A program made the translations under genes and the position numbers. 64,000 bases of DNA from Rhynchonema sp. JSB1_4. Lineage: Eukaryota > Nematoda > Chromadorea > Monhysterida > Xyalidae. Below the pieces are notes generated by a model that was given only the letters and a program-made list of their open reading frames with translations, did no database searches and was not told the origin of the DNA. Shown one piece after another: positions 57,701 to 64,000 of this stretch (position 1 is its first letter; the number at the start of each line of letters is the position of its first letter). The stretch covers positions 62,001-126,000 of the forward strand of contig JASAMV010006042.1 of NCBI GenBank assembly GCA_030248065.1. The letters run 5' to 3'.

Positions 57701-60700
57701 TGAATCGATTCCAGACGACAGTGCTGCCGCCGAGTTCGTGGAATCCCGAAATCCGGATCGAGCCGCAGTCGAGTGCCGGCGACCGACCCCCTCCCCCGGA
57801 CATGGGCATCGCCGGTGACGTCACACCGCACGAACAGGGACATTCGAATGATCCGACACTGAAAATGACTGGACGGTTAGGATACCGTATTCAGTTAAGA
57901 ATAGCATGATCAATTTAGCCTGTTTTTTGTTTTTTTTCGGTTCGGTGCCTTAACAGATCAGTTTGGTGTAAATTAAATTCAACAAACATTTTCTTGTCAT
58001 CAATCTCAAATGAAGCAAAGCTTTTGTTTTAATCGAAAATGTTTCAATGCTGTGCTGATAGACAACGAAATTTTTACAGCAACAATGACATAGTGGATGA
58101 CCACAGAATTGTTTCATTGGAACCGAACATCAAACATAAGAATTCCACAATGATTATGTTATGCCAGTCTGCACTGTGCAGCATTACACACTGTAAATCG
58201 CTCAATGAGTTCCGCCTTGCAACCTGTTTTATCTGATGTTTCACATTCCAGTCCGTTCGGTGGCCTGCTGGCCGACATCCGACGCAAACTGCCCCATTAC
58301 GTGTCGGACTTTACCGATGGACTCAACATTCAATGTTTGGCCACGATTCTGTTCATGTATTTTGCGTGTTTAGCGCCTGTGGTCACTTTCGGTGGACTGC
58401 TGGAGGAAGCGACCGGACAGCGATTGGTTGGCTTTGGATGCTGCTACAGCACCGAGTGCGATTTCAGGCTGAATGTAGCACGCCCCAACGCTGCTTTCAG
58501 CCCAAACTTGCAGCCGGTACTGTATTTTTTGTAGCTTTTCAGTATGGATTAATCTAGTGAGCAGTGTGAACTGGATGCACAGCTGGCAGTTTCAATATGG
58601 GAATTTGGGTCGCCAGTGTTTTTGACAACCTGGTACACACCGGCGCGTGAAAACAGGTGAATACGGGCAAACAGAGACACAATGTACAAGTCACATTGTC
58701 AATTGTCAACGCATTTTCAAACAGCAGAGAGCAAAATTGCCGCGGCTTCACATCCATGCATTATATGTAGCTGTTTGAAACATCAGGCAGCCATTGAGAA
58801 CGTGCTGGCAGCGTGCTTGTGTGGCGTGACGTACCATTCATTCAGTGGACAACCCCTGAACATCATGGGATCAACAGGGCCCGTGCTGGTCTTCGAAACG
58901 ATGGTTTATCAGATGTGCAAGTCAGTTGTGTCGTATTATTTGCGACATTTCAAATTAAAGTCCGAATTGTGGGTGTCCAGCATCAAACTGATTAGACAGG
59001 ATCTGCATGGACCAGCGACTTCTTTCAGTTTCACTCTCAGAAACTTTAGTATGTAGGTCACGTTTTCAATAAGACAGTTTTCGTATTATTATGCACCGTG
59101 CAGGCTAAGATATGTACATACAGTACACTATGTCTCATGATGTTCATTTCAATGCAGCTCGTGGGAGTTCGAGTACCTCTCGTTCCGGTTCTGGATCAAT
59201 GTGTGGATGGCCGTAATACTCATGCTAATCGTTATGTTTGATGGTAAAAATCTTCGGTTGGATAATTAGTTTTGGTTTTGTTACAACTACACAATTCGAT
59301 GTGGGGACGATACAAAAGCGATCCGTGAACTTGACGAACACCATGTCAAACTGGCGAATCATTTTCGAATCGCAACAAAACGGTGACACAAACTATTTCG
59401 TTCCAAACCAATCAGATCGAAGTAAACGCAATCCTCTCATTATATTTAGAAAAAAGGGAAATAATGATCCAACACCTATCTTTAAGGCTCAACTGTCATC
59501 AAATTCGTGACTCGTTTCACCGAGGAGTCATTCGCCACGCTGATCGCTGCCATTTTCATCGTTGAATGCGGAAAGAAGCTGTTGAACCTGTTGCAACACA
59601 GCGGCAGGGTGACGCTCTACAGTCCGGTACATAGAGAAATCATTTTAAAGACAAGTAAAATGATTCTTGTGGCGCCTCATAATTGATCCTGATCTTTCAA
59701 GGATGACCTGTCGAACGCAACATGTGGTTGTGTGGGGCCAGATATGGCCAATGGTACGACCCAAACATTCGAATGGTTCGCAAAAGTGGCCAGACACAAT
59801 CGATGGAGACAGCAATGGTTGCAGGCTCAGAATTGGTGAAGTATTTAAAAATTTGGTTCCGTGCTTTTAGGGCCCAGCGTGCATTAGGGCCCAGCGTGCA
59901 TTAGGGCCCGCGCTACATTAGGGCCCGCGTGCATTAATGCCCACGTGCATTAGGGCCCGCGTGCATTAGGGCCTACGTGCATTTGGGCCCGCGAGCATTA
60001 GGGTCCAGTGTGCATTAGGGCCCAGGTTGCATTAAGGCCCACGTTGCATAAAACTAACTGACTTACCAAACCATAACTGAACATAATAACATGCATGTAC
60101 ATATCTTGTTGTTTTCAACAAACAAACGTTTGTTCCTTAGGTGCAGTTAAAAAACCGTAATGTGGGCCCTAATGTGGGCCCTAGGGCCCACCGTGCATTA
60201 GGGCCCACCGTGCATTAGGGCCTACCGTGCATTAGGGCCCACCGTGTATTAGGGCTCACATTGCGGTTTTTTAACTGCACCCAAGGAACAAACGTTTGTT
60301 TGTTGAAAACAACAAGATATGTACATGCGTGTTATTATGTTCAGTTATGGTTTGGTAAGTCAGTTAGTTCTGTCAGTTAGACTTGTCCCACAAGCGTGGC
60401 TCCCAACCCAATAGTGCAATATAAGAGAATCTAGGTGGTAGTTGTGTTAGAAAGTTATGTATGGTTAGTCATATCCATGTGGTATGTTTAACTGGAAGAA
60501 GGTAACGAACTTGGCATTAGGTTCTCTTATAGCATTATTGCTTGGGAGCGAACGCCTATCTGACAGGTCTAAATGACTGACATGCCACAGCCTATCTGAC
60601 AACAATAACACGCTTGTATACTTTGTTCTTTTCAATGAATAAACGCTTGTTCCCAACGTGCATTTACAAAACCGTAATGTGGGCCCTAATGAACGCTGGG

Positions 60701-63700
60701 CCCTAATACACGGTGGGCCCTAATGCACGGTGGGCCCTAATACACGGTGGGCCCTAGCGCACGTGGGCCCTGATGCACGTGGGCCCTAATGCACGCTGGG
60801 CCGTAATGCAACCCGGGCCCTTATGCAACCTGGGCCTTAATGCAACCTGGGCCCTAATGCACGCGGGCCCAAATGCATGTGGGCCCTAATGCACGCTGGC
60901 CCTAATGCACGTGGGCCCTAATGCACGTGGGCCCTAATGCACGCGGGCCCTAATGTAGCGTGGGCCCTAATGCACGCTGTGCCCTAATGCACGCTGGGCC
61001 CTAAAAGCACGGAACCAAAAATTTTCGTATTTTGATTTAAGAACGAAAGTTTGATGCAATACGTGTGAAAATCTCAGTGCAAACCCTGATGTTCAGGTAC
61101 ATTGCTGGTCCGAACGGCACAGTGGCGGGACTTGTGTATCCTGATGTTCCACTGGACAGTTGCACAGATCTGCACGGACAGCTGGAAGGCAATGCATGCT
61201 ATATCGTTAGTTTCGAAAATGTTCTGATCATTTGTTTTGCTCGTGACATCAAATGCTCATGCGTTTCACCATTCATTTGCTATCATGCCCACTGGTGTTG
61301 GCGGTAATGTAGCGATGTTGTGTTGGTCCAATACCGTGAACCGTACACCCTCTTCAATGCATGAAACTGCCAACAACGTCAATAAACAGAATGTCAAGTG
61401 GCCTGCCTTGTACGTAAACACCACAGTCTCGTTTTTTTCAGTCGCACAACATTTTCTTCATGTCCGTCGTGTTAACGCTCGGCACGTTCATTCTGGCCAC
61501 CGTGTTCAAGAAACTTCGTCGCACGTTCTACTTTCCGTCGTGGGTACGCTTGCGACCTTGCAACCCGTCATACTTCTCGGATTTTATTTTCTCAATTTTA
61601 ATTTGTATACGCCAATGTACTTCTAGTATTCTAGAGTAACCCAGAATCATTGCCAGGAATCCAACTCCATTTGATGTTTCACAGACACGCAGGTTCGCAT
61701 GATCGTCAGTGACTTTGCCATTACATGGGCCATAGTGTTGATGGTGGCATTGGACATTTGGGTGGCCATTGATACACCAAAGTTGAACGTGCCAAGTCGG
61801 CTACAGGTACAGTAATGTCGTACTGTACAGGATCATTTTTGTCAGATCTGATCTTTAGTTCATGTTCAAGGCGTTTTTGTTGATTGATTGTTGTGCAATT
61901 CGTGCATGACGAGAGAAGTGTTTTGATCACATTTGTGAAAATGATGACTTTGTTTTTTAAATCCTGGGCGTTTCAATTAGAATCAATGACTTTGTTTCAG
62001 CCGACTTACCCAGGTCGATCATCATTTGTGGTGAATCCAATGCTCAATCCTTGGTGGACCATACCGTTTGCTCTGGCACCTGCTGCGCTCATCAGCATTC
62101 TTATATTCATGGTTGCTATATTTCGTAATTTTAACGTATTTTGTAACAACGCAAGCTTCCTGACCTTAATCGTTCATCACGTATGTACATAGTAACTTCA
62201 ATACAGCGGACCCGCTATCCAGGGGATATGGAGCACTATAAATCTTTCACAGGACCAACAAATCACCGGAGTGATTGTGAATCGCAAAGAGAACAAACTG
62301 CTGAAAGGATGTGGCTATCATTTAGATTTGTTCGTGTTGTCGATTCAAGTGTTCGCAGTTGGATTGTTGGGCTAGTCATTTGCTTCTGTTCGTTCAAAAT
62401 CAAAAGCCACAAAAGTCAAGAAACATACTGTATGTGTCCCAACCGGGACCTGGATACAGAGACTGCGGCTGTATTCATTTAGGCCGACCCCAGCAGAGAA
62501 GGATCAGCAGCCGTTTTTGACGTGGCCTATGCGGGCGCGGTCACGTGATATTTTTGGAGACCTGTAAATTCGTCGACTATCATAACACCAAAAATAATCA
62601 TTCGTTGGTTTGCAGGCCTACCGGTGTTCGTCGCCGCGACCGTGCGTTCAATGAATCACGTCAATTCACTCAAAATCGAGTCCGAATCCCGTGTGCCTGG
62701 TGAAATCCCGACGTTTCAGGGTGTGAGGGAGCAGAGACTGACCGGCGTCGTTACCTTCCTGCTAATTGGACTCTCCGTCTTCCTGACACCTGTACTGAAG
62801 GTTCAGCTGGTGACTTTTTGTTGTCTGCAACTTACACGCTATTTGTGCAGGAGATCATGGCACGCGCAGTCTGACACAAGCACAAAGTCCGATGCTGGTA
62901 GCAAACACTGGTAGTCAAATAATCTGGTCCTGTCTTGCAAGCAGTGCTGGGTCACTGTGTTGATAGCAGTCAAACCGCGTTCTCAACAAAACTGTTCTCC
63001 AGTTCATCCCGATGCCAGTGTTGTACGGTGTGTTCCTGTACATGGGCATCAGTGCTCTGGATGGGATACAACTGGTTGACCGACTGTTGCTCATATTCAT
63101 GCCCATGAAGTACCAGCCCGATTACGTCTACTTGCGACACGTATCCGTGGGACGAGTGCATTTCTTCACCATTGTTCAGGTCAGAGGGCCGTTTCAGTCT
63201 TGTTTGTTGGTGTTCGGCACCATTTCGTGCCATGATGCGACAAAAGCCCCACTGGGAGCGATTATTTGGAAACTTTCCGAATAGGCCCCCGGCAGTCTTA
63301 GGTTAAAGGTTATGGGTTTCTGCAGTTCTAATAGGTATGTATACATACTTGCTATGTAACTGTGTACGTTGTGCCTATTGCTCACCCTCATCCGCGCAGT
63401 GGAGGAGCTTGTTCTGATCATTCACAGCGTTATACTCGTTCGGATTTATGCACTATACTGGAGTAATCATCGTTCCAGATACTTTGTCTCGCCGGCTTGT
63501 GGGTGGTGAAATCTATTGAGGTGATCGCCATTGCGTTTCCTTTGATGGTCAGTGCGTTGCGCTTATTTTGAAACTCTTTGTAAGTTGAAGTACCAGATCA
63601 GCTTATTTGGACTACCATTTTAACGTGCATGTGAAAAAAATCTTTCTGATGTCATGGTACCTACAGTCCGTACAGATGGAAGTCAATGCAGTCAAAAGAC

Positions 63701-63889
63701 AGTACAGATGCCAAGGTCTTGTGCAATTACTTAATTGTGTCCACCCTACAGCTGATCGTGATGGTTGTGGTTCGCAGCCTGTTGTCGTTTGTGTTCGCCA
63801 GCGTTGAGTTGGAGCACTTGGATGATGAACTGCCGGAAATGTTTGTCAGACGAACCGAAGACTTGTTGCTCAAGGAGAAGGCGCATCAG
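54762..63889 (+). CDS. SLC4: SLC4-family bicarbonate transporter (NBC-like), 3' end outside the window
   Basis: More than twenty exons. The cytosolic N-terminal domain holds [25 protein letters not shown] (55797 on), [19 protein letters not shown] (about 57220-57287), [25 protein letters not shown] (57380 on) and [16 protein letters not shown]. The last one fits the Na+-coupled NBC/NDCBE branch better than AE1-3. The membrane domain starts with [23 protein letters not shown] (58254) and [15 protein letters not shown]. It continues through [87 protein letters not shown] and [17 protein letters not shown] to [20 protein letters not shown]. It exchanges or cotransports HCO3- at the plasma membrane for pH control. 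Start chosen at ATG 54762 ([13 protein letters not shown]), whose phase fits the next exon. At least four introns carry the 10-mer, and one holds the repeat at 59.87-61.0 kb. Confidence 0.92.
59868..61010. repeat. Foldback element of GGGCCCTAATGCACG words in an SLC4 intron
   Basis: The outer arms are inverted, including the flank GGTTCCGTGC (about 59850 and 61005). Left arm: about ten units of GTGCATTAGGGCCC; right arm: about twenty units of GGGCCCTAATGCACG. The centre holds a second inverted pair (60050-60160 with about 60255-60370) containing AACAAACGTTTGTT. A target duplication is not clear (GTATTT on both sides). Probably a non-autonomous DNA transposon, no coding capacity. Confidence 0.75.
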
Positions 63890-64000
63890 GTAAAGGGCCT
63901 GTCTTTCGTCACCTACTGTAACCCTCCAATTTTCTTGTAATATACGAATAACAGACGATATGTTTGCAAAATGGCATCTAGTCTAAATCGTTTAAATCCA

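Larger units (their letters stand above)
2502..61681. repeat. Dispersed intronic 10-mer TGATGTTTCA
   Basis: Exact forward copies start at 2502, 5897, 6758, 19752, 25567, 44765, 45222, 49379, 50435, 58234 and 61672. Exact reverse copies (TGAAACATCA) start at 5216, 10805, 18130, 44586, 49164, 55963 and 58776. One-mismatch copies lie at 8053, 10419, 49682 and 57094. Almost all fall in introns of unrelated genes, mostly within about 100 nt of a splice site. Several make part of the site itself: donors at 18129 and 19751; acceptors at 10428-10429, 57103-57104 and 58785-58786. Flanking bases are not conserved. I do not recognise the motif; decayed introner ends or a protein-binding site are both possible. 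Confidence 0.85.

Noticed and set aside
1..64000. tRNA and rRNA genes
   Set aside because: No cloverleaf with a GGTTCRANYCC-type arm or conserved rRNA stretch was recognised by eye; a covariance-model scan would be needed to exclude them.

Overview
The window is animal nuclear DNA. Genes are split by many GT..AG introns with T-rich, CAG-type acceptors, and the products are metazoan: an ionotropic glutamate receptor, an NDRG protein, eIF5, SLC4 and SLC46 transporters, and PAN/TSP1 secreted proteins. An invertebrate, perhaps nematode-like or another ecdysozoan, fits best, but I cannot fix the taxon from sequence alone. Gene models were built by hand: splice sites were chosen by reading frame, phase and family fit, so edges marked tentative may move.

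Layout. 1-5.3 kb: no recognisable gene. 5.4-14 kb: four plus-strand genes for cell-surface or secreted proteins: a CUB-like/LDLa membrane protein, an iGluR-like channel, and two tandem paralogues with signal peptide, PAN-like module and TSP1. 14.2-15 kb: a minus-strand two-exon gluconokinase. 16.5-20.7 kb: an SLC46-type MFS transporter. 21.2-22.0 kb: a minus-strand Lys-rich secreted or anchored protein. 23.4-26.4 kb: an NDRG gene with a duplicated, phase-matched exon pair. 27.6-29.4 kb: a secreted mucin with a PAN-like tail. 29.4-44.4 kb: almost entirely transposons: TA-flanked MITEs, a decayed LINE and a deeply nested stack of hAT-type elements with perfect 8-bp target duplications. 44.5-45.9 kb: an unrecognised gene ending 71 nt before eIF5 (46-50.8 kb). 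50.8-54.8 kb: no gene seen. 54.8 kb to the right edge: a bicarbonate transporter (SLC4, NBC-like) that runs off the window.

Two signals are not explained by ordinary annotation. The 10-mer TGATGTTTCA or its complement occurs exactly 18 times (about 0.1 expected by chance), nearly always inside introns and often at a splice site. And the hAT-type MITEs share a scaffold and TIR start, but each family carries its own short subterminal word, so apparent microsatellites such as (GGTATTGG)n are really transposon subterminal regions.

Functional links: the CUB/LDLa membrane protein lies 440 bp upstream of the iGluR on the same strand. This recalls the Neto/SOL auxiliary subunits of ionotropic glutamate receptors, although that pairing is an inference.
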